Source: Eunapius fragilis
Taxonomy: Eukaryota; Porifera; Demospongiae; Spongillida; Spongillidae
Reading direction: 5' to 3'
NCBI GenBank assembly: GCA_963681505.1
Contig: OY811983.1
Location: forward strand, 209,501 to 273,500
Length of the DNA stretch: 64,000 nucleotides
Positions 54,628 to 63,652 of this stretch are shown in pieces. The position numbers were made by a program, and so were the translations under genes. The notes beneath the pieces are model-generated. The model was not told the DNA's origin, searched no databases, and saw only the letters and a program-made list of their open reading frames with translations. The number at the start of each line of letters is the position of its first letter. Positions within the stretch are counted from its first letter, which is position 1.

Positions 54628-55858
54628 ATACTTGACTCCTTCAGGTGTCATACATGGAGATACTTGACTCTTGCAGGAGTCATACATATTGAAATACTTA
54701 ACTCCTGCAGGAGTTATACATTGAAATACTTGACTCCTGCAAGAGTCAGACATATTGATTTACTTGACTCCTGCAGGAGTCATAATTGAAATAATTGACT
54801 CCTGCAGGAGTCATACATTGAGATACTTGACTCCTGCAGGAGTCTTGCATACTGACATACTTGACTCCTGCAGGAGTCATGCAAATATATGTATGACTCC
54901 TGCAGGAGTCATACATACTGACATACTTGACTCCTGCAGGAGTCATACATACTGACATACTTGACTCCTGCAGGAGTCATGCATGTAGATACTTGACTCC
55001 TGCAGGAGTTACACATTGAGATACTTGACTCCTGCAAGAGTCTTGCATACTGACATACTTGACTCCTGCAGGAGTCATGCAAATATATAGTTGACTCATG
55101 CAGGAGTCATACATACTGGCATACTTGAAATACTTCACTCCTGCACGAGTCATATATTGAAATACGTGACTCCTGCAGGAGTCATTCATAGTGACATATT
55201 TGACTCCTGCAGGAGTCATTCATGGAGATTGCTCACTCCTGCCGGAGTCATACATATTGACATATGACTCCTGTAGTAGTCATTGATACTGACATACTTG
55301 ACTCCTTCAGGTATCATACATTGAGATACTTGACTCCTGCAGGAGTCATTCATAGTGACATATTTGACTCCTGCAGGAGTCATACATTGAAATACTTGAC
55401 TCCTGCAGGAGTCATACATATTGACTAACTTGACTCCTGCAGGACTCATACTTTCTGACATACTTGACTCCTGCAGGAGTCATAGATGGAGATTGCTCAC
55501 TCCTGCAGGAGTCATACAAATTGACATATGACTCCTGCAGGAGGCATTCTTACTGACATACTTGACTCCTGCAGGAGTCAGGATTGGAGGTACTTGACTC
55601 CTGCAGGAGTCATGCATACTGACATACTTGACTCCTGCAGGAGTCATGCAAAAGTACAGTTGACTCCTGCAGGAGTTATACATATTGACATACTTGACTC
55701 CGTCAGGAGTCATGCATAATGACATACTTGACTCCTGCAGGAGTCATACATTGAGATACTTGACTCCTGCAGGGGTCATGCATACTGACATACTTGACTC
55801 CTGCAGGAGTCATAATTGAAATACTTGACACCTGCAGGAGTCATTGATACAGACATAC
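54628..55858. repeat. 31-33 bp palindromic (PstI) satellite, right part
   Basis: The array resumes exactly where it broke off at 53,775: the unit interrupted there continues as ATACTTGACTCCTTCAGGTGTCATACATGG. It then shows the same spacer repertoire as the left part, and ends in GATACAGACATACTTGACATACACACAC, where it grades into CA repeats. Confidence 0.95.
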
Positions 55859-55918
55859 TTGACATACACACACATGTACACACACAGATACACACATACA
55901 TACACACATACACACATG
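55859..55918. repeat. CA-rich simple repeat junction
   Basis: Interrupted CACA, CATA and CAGATA sequence links the palindromic satellite to inverted 62-mer DNA. It starts from the CATACACACACATG edge of the last satellite spacer. Confidence 0.85.
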
Positions 55919-55984
55919 GTGCACTTTTGCGGGATCAATCTGTAACAATTTGGGGCAATTCGGCGGGCCGAGACCAATTGCTTA
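55919..55984 (-). repeat. 62-mer satellite fragment, inverted
   Basis: This is about one monomer in reverse orientation (TGCACTTTTGCGGGATCAATC) ending CCAATTGCTTA. That end is the reverse complement of the opening edge of a standard block. Confidence 0.9.
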
Positions 55985-56368
55985 GTGGTAGTGGGATTGG
56001 TAGTGGTAGTGGTAGTGGGATTGGTAGTGGGATTGGTAGTAGTAGTGGTAGTGGTAGTGGGATTGGTAGTGGGATTGGTAGTGGGATTGGTAGTGGGATT
56101 GGTAGTGGGATTGGTAGTGGGATTGGTAGTGGGATTGGTAGTGGGATTGGTAGTGGGATTGGTAGTGGGATTGGTAGTGGGATTGGTAGTGGGATTGGTA
56201 GGTAGTGGTAGTGGTAGTGGGATTGGTAGTGGGATTAGTAGTGGGATTGGTAGTGGTAGTGGGATTGGTATTGGGATTGGTAGTGGGATTGGTAGTGGTA
56301 GTGGTAGTGGTAGTGGGATTGGTAGTGGGATTGGTAGTGGGATTGGTAGTGGTAATTGAAGTGGGATT
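55985..56368 (-). repeat. 12-bp minisatellite, inverted array
   Basis: GGTAGTGGGATT words, the reverse complement of the main array, place the G-rich strand on +. A run of about a dozen uninterrupted 12-bp words occurs at 56,070-56,200. One irregular step, GGTAGGTAGTGG near 56,199, breaks the 6-base register. The array ends GGTAATTGAAGTGGGATT, the mirror of the usual block-to-array transition. Confidence 0.95.
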
Positions 56369-56564
56369 GCGGGATCAATCTGTAACAATTCAGCGCAATT
56401 CGGCGCGCTGCGACGGATTGGTGCACTTTTGCGGGATCAATCTGTAACAAATTGGCGCAATTCGGCGTGCTGCGACGGATTGCAGCACTTTCGCGGAACC
56501 AATCTGTAACAATTCGGCGTGCTACAACGGATTGCTGCACTATCGCCGGATCAATCTGCAACAA
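56369..56564 (-). repeat. 62-mer satellite block, inverted
   Basis: About three monomers in reverse orientation, from GCGGGATCAATCTGTAAC to ATCAATCTGCAACAA. It is the first copy of a 285-bp tandem duplication with the next array and block. Confidence 0.93.
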
Positions 56565-56653
56565 GTAGTGGGATTGGTAGTGGTAGTGGTAGTGGTAGTG
56601 GGATTGGTAGTGGGATTGGTAGTGGGATTGGTAGTGGTAATTGAAGTGGGATT
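56565..56653 (-). repeat. 12-bp minisatellite, short inverted array
   Basis: This 89-bp GGTAGT and GGTAGTGGGATT stretch is a truncated copy of the end of the previous inverted array. It joins the preceding 62-mer mid-monomer at CAACAAGTAGTGGG, which marks the duplication breakpoint. Confidence 0.92.
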
Positions 56654-57070
56654 GCGGGATCAATCTGTAACAATTCAGCGCAATTCGGCGCGCTGCGACG
56701 GATTGGTGCACTTTTGCGGGATCAATCTGTAACAAATTGGCGCAATTCGGCGTGCTGCGACGGATTGCAGCACTTTCGCGGAACCAATCTGTAACAATTC
56801 GGCGTGCTACAACGGATTGCTGCACTATCGCCGGATCAATCTGCAACAATTAGGGGCAATTCGGCGCACTAAGACCGATTGCTTCACTATGGCGTGATCA
56901 ATCTGCAACAATTCGGCGCAATACGGCGCGCTGAGACGGATTGCTGCACTTTCGCAAGATCAATCTGCAATATGTTATTCGGCACAATTTGGCGCGCTGC
57001 GACCGATTGCTGCACTTTCTTTCGTTCAATCTGCAAAATTCAGCACAAATCGGCGCGCTGCGACGGATTC
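56654..57070 (-). repeat. 62-mer satellite block, inverted (right edge of repeat domain)
   Basis: About seven reverse-orientation monomers. The first three repeat 56,369-56,564. Later ones resemble blocks 3 and 4 in reverse (GCACTATGGCGTGATCAATC, CGCAATACGGCGCGC). The block is lost at GCGACGGATTCTGACCCCC. Confidence 0.93.
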
Positions 57071-58139
57071 TGACCCCCGCACTTGATGCGTATGGCCCAG
57101 ATGCAATACATTGCGTATTGCGGTTGGTCCCTCATCATCGAGGGACCAACATTATTCATACGCATCTGTGCCTTGCATCGGCGCTAATGGTCCCTCGAAT
57201 CCCGTTTATCGCTCCGTACACGCGAGGGACCACTTGCTCGTGCCCATCTCTCAAGAAGTGAAACAGTTGTAAAGAGCGAGGGCAAGCGTCTACAGACTCC
57301 CCATGCATCGACAGGGCTAGACCGAACTTTGTACTCGTCTATTGAACGCTCGTCTTCACTTCCGTTGAAGGTGCGTCCCTATTATCACTATTTTGTACAA
57401 CGTGTCTGCCGTGCCCAGTTCAAGCGTCTAACACATCTGCCGTACCATGTACCAAGTTAGTACACGTCTGCCGTGCTATGTGCTATCTTCAAACGCGTTT
57501 GCCGCGTCGGTTCTACACATATGGCCGATATGGCCTTGTCACCCCGTCTTATATGTCTATACACCAAGCCTCCCGCACGACTGGCGATAGATCTGCAAGC
57601 TTAGTTCACATCTACAGTGTCATTTTCAATCTTCGTTAGCATCTGCCGCGCGAGTCAAACACACTTCCGTAACCCCCCCCCCCCCCACCCACGCTCACGT
57701 AGGTTTGGTTTTGATACAAGCTTTGTTCTATTAACCAAGCCTCACACACGACTGGCATGCCATGTAAAAGCTTACTCCATATCTGCCGTGCCATGTGCAA
57801 TACTCACACACGTATGCAGCGCGAGTCAAATGCACTACACACACACACACACACACACATGGCCTTGCCACATAGCTTCGTTGATACACCAACATGCCTG
57901 AGGCAGACTAACTTTCTTTACTCCTACTAAAAAATAAATATAGGCCTAAATTATTTTGTCAAGGCCAATAGGGCCTTCCTTAAAAATCACACACAGTTGC
58001 CATGGCAGTTTTAAAAAAAAAGTTACACATATATAAAATAAAAAACGAAGGTGCACATGTGGGGATCCCAAACATTTCAGGTTGTGCCACTTTCTACCGC
58101 CTGCTATTTACAAACTTAGTTCACATCTGCCGTGCTCCA
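57071..58139. other. Low-copy sequence with dispersed repeats, no gene seen
   Basis: It begins with a nested hairpin. Diverged copies of a family with AAGCTT, ACGACTGGC and ATCTGCCGTGCCATGT motifs then follow (near 57,436, 57,465, 57,640, 57,720-57,800 and 58,126). It includes a 14-base C run (57,673-57,686) and a CA microsatellite (57,837-57,859). The short frames here show no recognisable protein. Confidence 0.6.
57085..57166. repeat. Nested hairpin-forming inverted repeat
   Basis: GATGCGTATG (57,085-57,094) pairs with CATACGCATC (57,157-57,166). Inside it, GTTGGTCCCTC (57,123-57,133) pairs perfectly with GAGGGACCAAC (57,140-57,150) across a 6-base loop. GGTCCCTCG and CGAGGGACC recur nearby at about 57,189 and 57,221. 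Confidence 0.75.
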
Positions 58140-58330
58140 TGTTTCCTAGTATACTTACATTCGTTCACATAGCCACGGGTACGCATACATAGCCATGGGG
58201 CAAGCTTACGTTGTCACGGGTATACTTGCATTCGCTTACATAGCCACGGGTACGCATACATAGCCATGGGGCAAGCTTACGTGGTCACGGGTATACTTGC
58301 ATTCGCTTACATAACCACGGGTACGTAGCC
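58140..58330 (+). repeat. 71-bp tandem repeat, about 2.5 copies
   Basis: The landmark AGCCACGGGTACG occurs at 58,171 and 58,242, with AACCACGGGTACG at 58,313, a spacing of 71 bp both times. The unit includes CATAGCCATGGGGCAAGCTTA and CACGGGTATACTTGCATTCG. The copies are nearly identical apart from TTGTCACG versus TGGTCACG. Confidence 0.88.
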
Positions 58331-59241
58331 TTTACAACAGACATGGGTACCCTCGTTCAAATCCATACATACTACGCCTCAGCGTTCTAGGTCACGGGCA
58401 CACATCAACAAGCTATCATTCATACGAGAAAAGCTTAGAGTCACGACACCACTTATGCCTTCCGTTCGTTTGGCTGCCAATTGAAAATCAATTGATTTAA
58501 TTGACATACATGTATGGTCCGGGCACGACTACACAACCAAAAGTTATCGCGTCGGTACAGGCCCGTATATTTCTACATGACGGCACATTATCGTATCACA
58601 GCCTGGTACGCCATCGATGGGAATTACATATAGGAACGATGCAGTTTCTACTGTCAGGTACAGGATGTTAATACAGTCTGCTATTGGCTGTTTACATCCT
58701 GTACCACTACTCAATGACGTACTGTTCCCATCTGTTGACAGCCCTGGAGCGAACGTTTGGCACGTGATACAAAGGAAAGTAATAGCGTCTCTGAGCTGAA
58801 GATGCTGAGTTGTACACAAGTACATATAAAGTAAACTCCTATATAAATATATAGCACGGTGTATGAACCATGGTAATAGTGTGATGTTAAAAGGGGTGGG
58901 AGTTAGGAGGTTTTAGAGATACGTAACGTGTATATTACTATATAGTGTCTGGTGGTTGCTGTTAATCTAGGCGTCTGTACGAGTGTGCATTGCTGCTGTA
59001 ACCCCCCCCCCCCCTCCCCTCCACCGTTACTTTTCTATTCATTGGTGCAGTGGATTAGCACTCAAATTTGTCTGAAGGCATCGATCCAGGTGCCAGGGGG
59101 GCGTAACAGTTCAGTCCCAGAACAAAGCTGGAAAAGATGTTCCTTAACCAGATAGCCATGCAGATCAAGAATTCTTGTCACTGGAGGAGGGTGGCGGCAG
59201 AACACTGTATTGTTTGTTTGACCTGTTTTCCCCCCTCCAAG
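58331..59241. other. Low-copy sequence, no gene supported
   Basis: This stretch contains an inverted repeat, GGTACAGGATGT (58,657-58,668) with ACATCCTGTACC (58,694-58,705), and a 13-base C run (59,002-59,014). A 93-codon minus-strand frame (58,544-58,825) has several cysteines but no family I recognise. I looked here for upstream exons of the GH3 gene and found none that I could identify. Confidence 0.5.
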
Positions 59242-59349
59242 GCCCTGCGCATCGATCCCTATCAGTGGGGTACTGAGTGTCTTAGCGGTGACGTTGGTGC
59301 CGGTCCAGCTACCTCCTTCCCCCAGGCACTAAGACTTGTAAGAGACCGC

Positions 59350-59371
59350 TTTTTTTTTTTTTTTTTTTTTT
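59350..59371 (+). repeat. 22-base T run
   Basis: A homopolymer in the intron between exons a and b of the GH3 fragment. It is a probable source of length error in reads, but is non-coding here. Confidence 0.95.
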
Positions 59372-59845
59372 GTTTGCTTGTTTGTACTTTCACCACACCT
59401 GGTTTTCCCTGCACACAGACGGCCACCTTCGACTATGACCTCCTCTACAGCGTTGCTAACGCTACCGCTACGGAGGTCAGAGCCTAGGTCAGTTGTGCGC
59501 TGCACGTGTGAATGAGTGCAGTCATGCCTTATACGGAAACTGTTGTAGAACAACAACGCCATGGCGCATGGCTCCACACTGGTCTGAGCTGCTGGAGCCC
59601 AGTCATCAACATCCTTAGAGACCCTCGCTGGGGAAGAAACCAGGCAAGTAACCCTTTTTTCTGTGGTATTGAAGGAGCATTTGACTGGCTGTTTGTAATG
59701 TGCATGTGTCATCATGTCAATGTTTTGGATTTGTGCATTCCTGTAAATACCTTGTATGGGATTACCCCAGGAGACCTATGGTGAAGACCTTGGCTTTCTG
59801 GATACATGGCAAGAGCATTTGTGACTGGACTTCAAGGAGGTAGAT

Positions 59846-59882
59846 TGTGTTTGTGTGTGTGTGCGTGTGTGTGTGTGTGTGT
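59846..59882 (+). repeat. GT microsatellite
   Basis: An interrupted TG/GT run in the GH3 intron between exons d and e. Confidence 0.9.
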
Positions 59883-60467
59883 TTAAAAGGTTTATGCTGT
59901 CACATACTCCATTAGATAACCCAACATATGTCAAGGCCAATGCTGGGTGCAAGCACTTTGATGTCCACGGAGGTCCTGAGAGTATTCCTGTGTCTAGATA
60001 CTCTTTCAATGCTGTGGTGAGAAGACCACGCCCTCATTACATCACACATTCCCATCAGCACCACCCACCGTACAGGTAACCGTGAGCGACTGGAGGATGA
60101 CCTTCCTCCCCCAGTTCAAGGCCTGTGTGGAAGCAGGTGCCTGGAGCCTAATGTGCAGCTATAACAGGTCTGTCGTCATGTGATATCATATGATGTCACA
60201 CTCCATTAAATATTCCTAACAGCGTCAACGGAATCCCGGCTTGTGCTAACAACCAGCTGTTGACTGAAATACTGTGAGATGAATGGAATTTTCCTGGTAA
60301 GTTATCTTAATGTGTATTATTAAAGCCCTCTCAAAAATAAAGTGTGCAGGAGTTCAGAGCAGTGTACATACTGAGGATTATGTTAAATTACATCCTTCGT
60401 TCTGTGAGGTAAATTGCATAGTTGAGAGTAATGTTTTTTGTCATGATGAACCCTCATCTCATTCCAG

Positions 60468-60806
60468 TTCACATATGGGCAGCTACTGGCAATGGTAAAA
60501 CTGAAGTCAGGACGTACCCTTTGCCTACTACATGGTTTCTTGCCAATGCAAGAAGCTAGCGGACGAAAACTTATGACTGACCATGAATGCCCGCTGTTCA
60601 CCCTGTCAAGGACACTGTTTTCTGTAGACAGCACAAGAATTCAGAAGGCTGTGTCAATGGTCCATGAGTGTGGAAACAACTGCACATTTCAGCCTACACA
60701 AGCTGTCAACACTGTGGAACGAGAACACATTGAACTTGTGTTTTCACATGGCTGGACACGACCTCTGTATTGCCATAATGTGTATTGTTGCGTTAAGAAC
60801 ATTTGA
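60468..60806 (+). CDS. Probable terminal exon of an unidentified invertebrate gene
   Basis: A 112-codon open segment follows a good acceptor (pyrimidine-rich CTCATCTCATTCCAG). It reads FTYGQLLAMVKLKSGRTLC at its start and ends ...HNVYC, three more codons and a stop. Features include a region of paired cysteines (HECGNNCTF), a VEREHIE segment and a final YCHNVYC. I recall a similar C-terminal pattern (S-V-V-H-x-C, V-E-R-E, H-x-W/Y-S-x, N-V-Y-C) in uncharacterised, possibly transposon-associated proteins of marine invertebrates, but cannot name the family. It lies 171 bases after GH3 exon g on the same strand but is not a GH3 sequence. No upstream exons were recognised. It may be an orphan exon or a gene relic. 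Confidence 0.4.
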   Translation, partial: FTYGQLLAMVKLKSGRTLCLLHGFLPMQEASGRKLMTDHECPLFTLSRTLFSVDSTRIQKAVSMVHECGNNCTFQPTQAVNTVEREHIELVFSHGWTRPLYCHNVYCCVKNI

Positions 60807-61695
60807 AATGAATGTATTAACAGTTAATTGGATTAACGGTAGCTATGTCCGTAAAAGGATACCATCTGTTCGTCTACAGGTAGTATACGGTCCCGTTACA
60901 GGACGTTAACTGGCTCGATACTAACTGTAATATACAGTACTACATCAAAATGTTTCCCGTCGGGCGTATACCGAGTTGTTTTACACGTCTCGAATTAAGC
61001 CAGTAAACACCCCGTTGCAAATTGTACACACCCCTGTACCGAGATAAAACTTTTCGTTGTGTAAAATTATTTGTTTATCATCTTCGAGTGACTCGCGTTT
61101 TGGGCCCAGTGTTGCACTGTGCAACGAATCCTTGTGTTAGCGCCAGGTATACGATGATTATATTTGTATGGTTGCTCTGAACAGAGCAGTAATTGTTCAG
61201 CACGAATGTCATTTACGGGTGTCTATTTTACTAACATCAAGGCTTGACGTAGTGTACAATAGGTTCAAAGCGCCACTGCATTAGGACGTGTTGTTGGAAG
61301 ATTGCGTTGTGCTCTGGCGTATCGTAAGCACCATATAGGACCAATTGCTGCATCAAGCAGACCTCTAGTTACGAGGCACAGCGCGTACACACTGCACACG
61401 CACTCCACACAGATATAAGCTTTGCCCCTCACCTTTTAAAAACCCTCACGTCACTACAATAAGCAGCCTGTACGATCGCTACCTACCAATCTAATCCTTA
61501 AAATTTGAATTGGAAATAGTTACTTATTAATAATTCCTTTTAATGCACTTTGTAGCGATTGGCCTTGGTAGCAGAGCTGAGCTGTTTAAACAGGTACGAA
61601 GGGTGGGATATACGTGCCGCACATTTCTGAAGGTGAACAGGGGTACGCGGGAGAGTGTACAACCTATTCCGGAATACAACGCGCGAGTCCCTTTA
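60807..61695. other. Low-copy sequence, no gene supported
   Basis: No repeat array and no recognisable protein. It includes AT-rich stretches (61,500-61,540). A 106-codon + frame beginning at 61,543 runs into the inverted-repeat arm and shows no family signature. Confidence 0.5.
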
Positions 61696-61955
61696 TGTAC
61701 AACCACTGGATACTTTGAAATTTGCCATAGACTTGCCTTACACCTTTCATCCTTTAGAAATGTGTGGCACAGGAGCGAGGACAGACTGCCCACGCAAGAC
61801 CGAACTTTGTTCTCGTCTATTGAACTTCCATCGAGGTACGTTCCTAATTACTTTTTTGTATAACGTCCGCACATATGGCCGTTGATACAAGTTTTTTCTA
61901 TTACCTAAGCTTCCCACACGACTGGCGTGCCACATACGAGCTTAATTCACATCTG
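61696..61955 (+). repeat. Left arm of a 260-bp inverted repeat
   Basis: It begins TGTACAACCACTGGATAC and ends TTAATTCACATCTG, and is the reverse complement of 63,080-63,338 at about 98% identity by eye. Differences include one extra T near 61,749, G/A in GTCCGCACAT and A/C in GATACAAG. It contains the AAGCTTCCCACACGACTGGC motif of the dispersed family at 57,720. Confidence 0.93.
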
Positions 61956-63079
61956 TCTGGGTCTGGGTCTGGGTCAAAGGCTACGTGACATATATGAGCG
62001 TGTGCGTGCGTGTGTGTGTGTGTGGTGGTGGGGGTAGTGCATTTCAATCACGTGGCAGACGTGTACGAAGATTGGGTACGGCTGATATTGCTTTTACATA
62101 GCAAGCCAGTAATTTGTTAAGCTATTGGAGGGGTAGTGCGTTAGAATCGGCATGATTAAAGATGTCATTAAGCTTACGTGCCACGCCTGTCGTGTGTAAA
62201 GCTTGGACAATAGACAAAGGCAGTATGTGTGTATGTGGGGTGGGGGGGGTTGTGCATTAGAATCGGCACTGCAAACACAGTTAAGGATTGCACGTGGCAC
62301 GGCAGATGTGTACAAAGCTTGTACATGGCACGGCAGGCAGACGTACAAAAGTAGTGATGCGGGTGCACATACCTTCACCTAGCGTTTGTAAGGTAACTGT
62401 AAAACACACTGGAGATAAAATAAATATATTGTTGCGATACACAAAAATAAAAATGCTTAAGAAAACCCCTGCTATGGGAGGAACATAGCGGACCCAAAGC
62501 CATAATGCTATGAACCTTGGCGGTACTTTGTTCCCGGGCCTCGCTGGTATAAATACCTTACGAAGCAGTTGTGGGTTCATCAGTATGAATGTAATTAAGT
62601 CAACAAATCTGTTTAAGTCGTTTGCTAATTGCAAGTTGTTTTAATTCGCAGTGCGATGTTTCTTCACATACTAAGGACATGTAATACAGTGTACACTTAA
62701 CATGATGTAGTTCCAGTATGTGCACTTCAATAGAATTTATGCAAGGAAAATTTGTAAGTCTGTTGGGTGGGTTGGCGGGTGGTTGGTCCTTCCCTTAGTG
62801 CATCAAGACGTTCTAACAAGCCCATCGTGGCAGCACACGTAACCTTAGCTAAGTGACAAGGCCATATGCAGGTACTGTAGTGCTTTTTACTAGCGCTGCA
62901 TACGTGTGTTCAAATTATACATGGCACTGCAGGTATGAAGCTAGCTGGTTAAAGACACGCCACACGCGTGAGTGAAGCCTGGTTAATTAATGGACAACGA
63001 CTTAATTTAGGTGACAAGGTAGGTACGGTAGTGCGTTTGAATCGCACGGCTTAGGGATATAATATTGAACGTGACCCAG
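61956..63079. other. Spacer between inverted-repeat arms, no gene seen
   Basis: It contains a GT microsatellite (about 61,996-62,024) and G-rich stretches (62,236-62,250; 62,763-62,786). Reverse-orientation copies of the ATCTGCCGTGCCATGT family occur near 62,163-62,216 and 62,288-62,335. A 117-codon minus frame (62,281-62,634) has hydrophobic segments but no recognised family. Confidence 0.55.
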
Positions 63080-63338
63080 CAGATGTGAATTAAGCTCGTA
63101 TGTGGCACGCCAGTCGTGTGGGAAGCTTAGGTAATAGAAAAAACTGGTATCAACGGCCATATGTGTGGACGTTATACAAAAAAGTAATTAGGAACGTACC
63201 TCGATGGAAGTTCAATAGACGAGAACAAAGTTCGGTCTTGCGTGGGCAGTCTGTCCTCGCTCCTGTGCCACACATTTCTAAAGGTGAAAGGTGTAAGGCA
63301 AGTCTATGGCAAATTTCAAAGTATTCAGTGGTTGTACA
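63080..63338 (-). repeat. Right arm of a 260-bp inverted repeat
   Basis: This is the reverse-complement partner of 61,696-61,955. Its outer end (GTGGTTGTACA) lies within one or two bases of the point where 62-mer satellite DNA resumes (GTGATTGATCCTGCG), so the arm end and the satellite junction coincide. Confidence 0.93.
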
Positions 63339-63339
63339 G

Positions 63340-63652
63340 TGATTGATCCTGCGAAAGTGCAGCAATCCGTCTCAGCGCGCCGAATTGCGCCGAATTGTTG
63401 CAGATTCATCCCGCCATAGTGAAGCAATCGGTCTCAGCGCGCCGAATGGCCCCTAATTGTTGCAGATTGATCCGGCGATAGTGCAGCAATCCGTTGTAGC
63501 GCGCCGAATTGTTACAGATTGGTTCCGCGAAAGTGCTGCAATCCGTCGCAGCGCGCCAAATTGCACCAAATTGTTACAGATTGATCCCGCAAATGTGCAC
63601 CAATCCGTCGCAGCGCGCCGCATTGCGCTGGATTGTTACAGATTGATCCCGC
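63340..63652 (+). repeat. 62-mer satellite block, direct orientation, left-truncated
   Basis: About five monomers starting mid-unit at TGATTGATCCTGCG and ending GATTGATCCCGC. It shares AAATGTGCACC with block 2, making it a relative of the left-hand part of the main domain. Confidence 0.94.

Larger units (their letters stand above)
59242..60296 (+). pseudogene. GH3 beta-xylosidase-like gene fragment, seven exons, disrupted
   Basis: Glycoside hydrolase family 3 enzymes release terminal sugars from beta-linked glycans. Seven exon-like segments follow the family order: a 59,242-59,337 (YQWGTECLSG, TSFPQAL); b 59,419-59,487 (TATFDYDLLYSVAN, EVRA); c about 59,522-59,643 (HTGLSCWSPVINILRDPRWG); d 59,771-59,839 (ETYGEDL); e 59,916-60,016 (CKHFDVHGGPE); f 60,076-60,167 (MTFLPQFKACVEAG, MCSYN); g 60,223-60,296 (VNGIPACANNQLLTEIL). 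Most have AG acceptors and GT donors in matching phase. Three lesions are visible: TAG at 59,485-59,487 at the end of exon b, a frameshift in exon d (59,789-59,799), and TGA at 60,275-60,277 in exon g. The N-terminal exons and the exon expected next, carrying the SD nucleophile motif, are not found. Intron b-c would be only ~34 bases and out of phase. It is most likely a decayed fragment; base-call errors could explain one lesion but hardly all. Confidence 0.85.

Noticed and set aside
49640-55858. CRISPR array (palindromic repeats with short spacers)
   Set aside because: Spacers of about 13-15 bp are far too short and are re-used AT-rich variants, not unique sequences. There are no cas genes, and the window is eukaryotic.
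49640-55858. Array of AP-1 sites
   Set aside because: The core reads TGACTCC...GGAGTCA, which lacks the TGA(C/G)TCA heptamer; it only resembles half-sites.
58544-58825. 93-codon minus-strand Cys-containing frame as a gene
   Set aside because: No recognisable family, no convincing splice or promoter context. It overlaps an inverted repeat.
62281-62634. 117-codon minus-strand frame with hydrophobic stretches as a membrane protein
   Set aside because: It overlaps copies of the dispersed ATCTGCCGTGCCATGT repeat family at its far end and shows no family motif.
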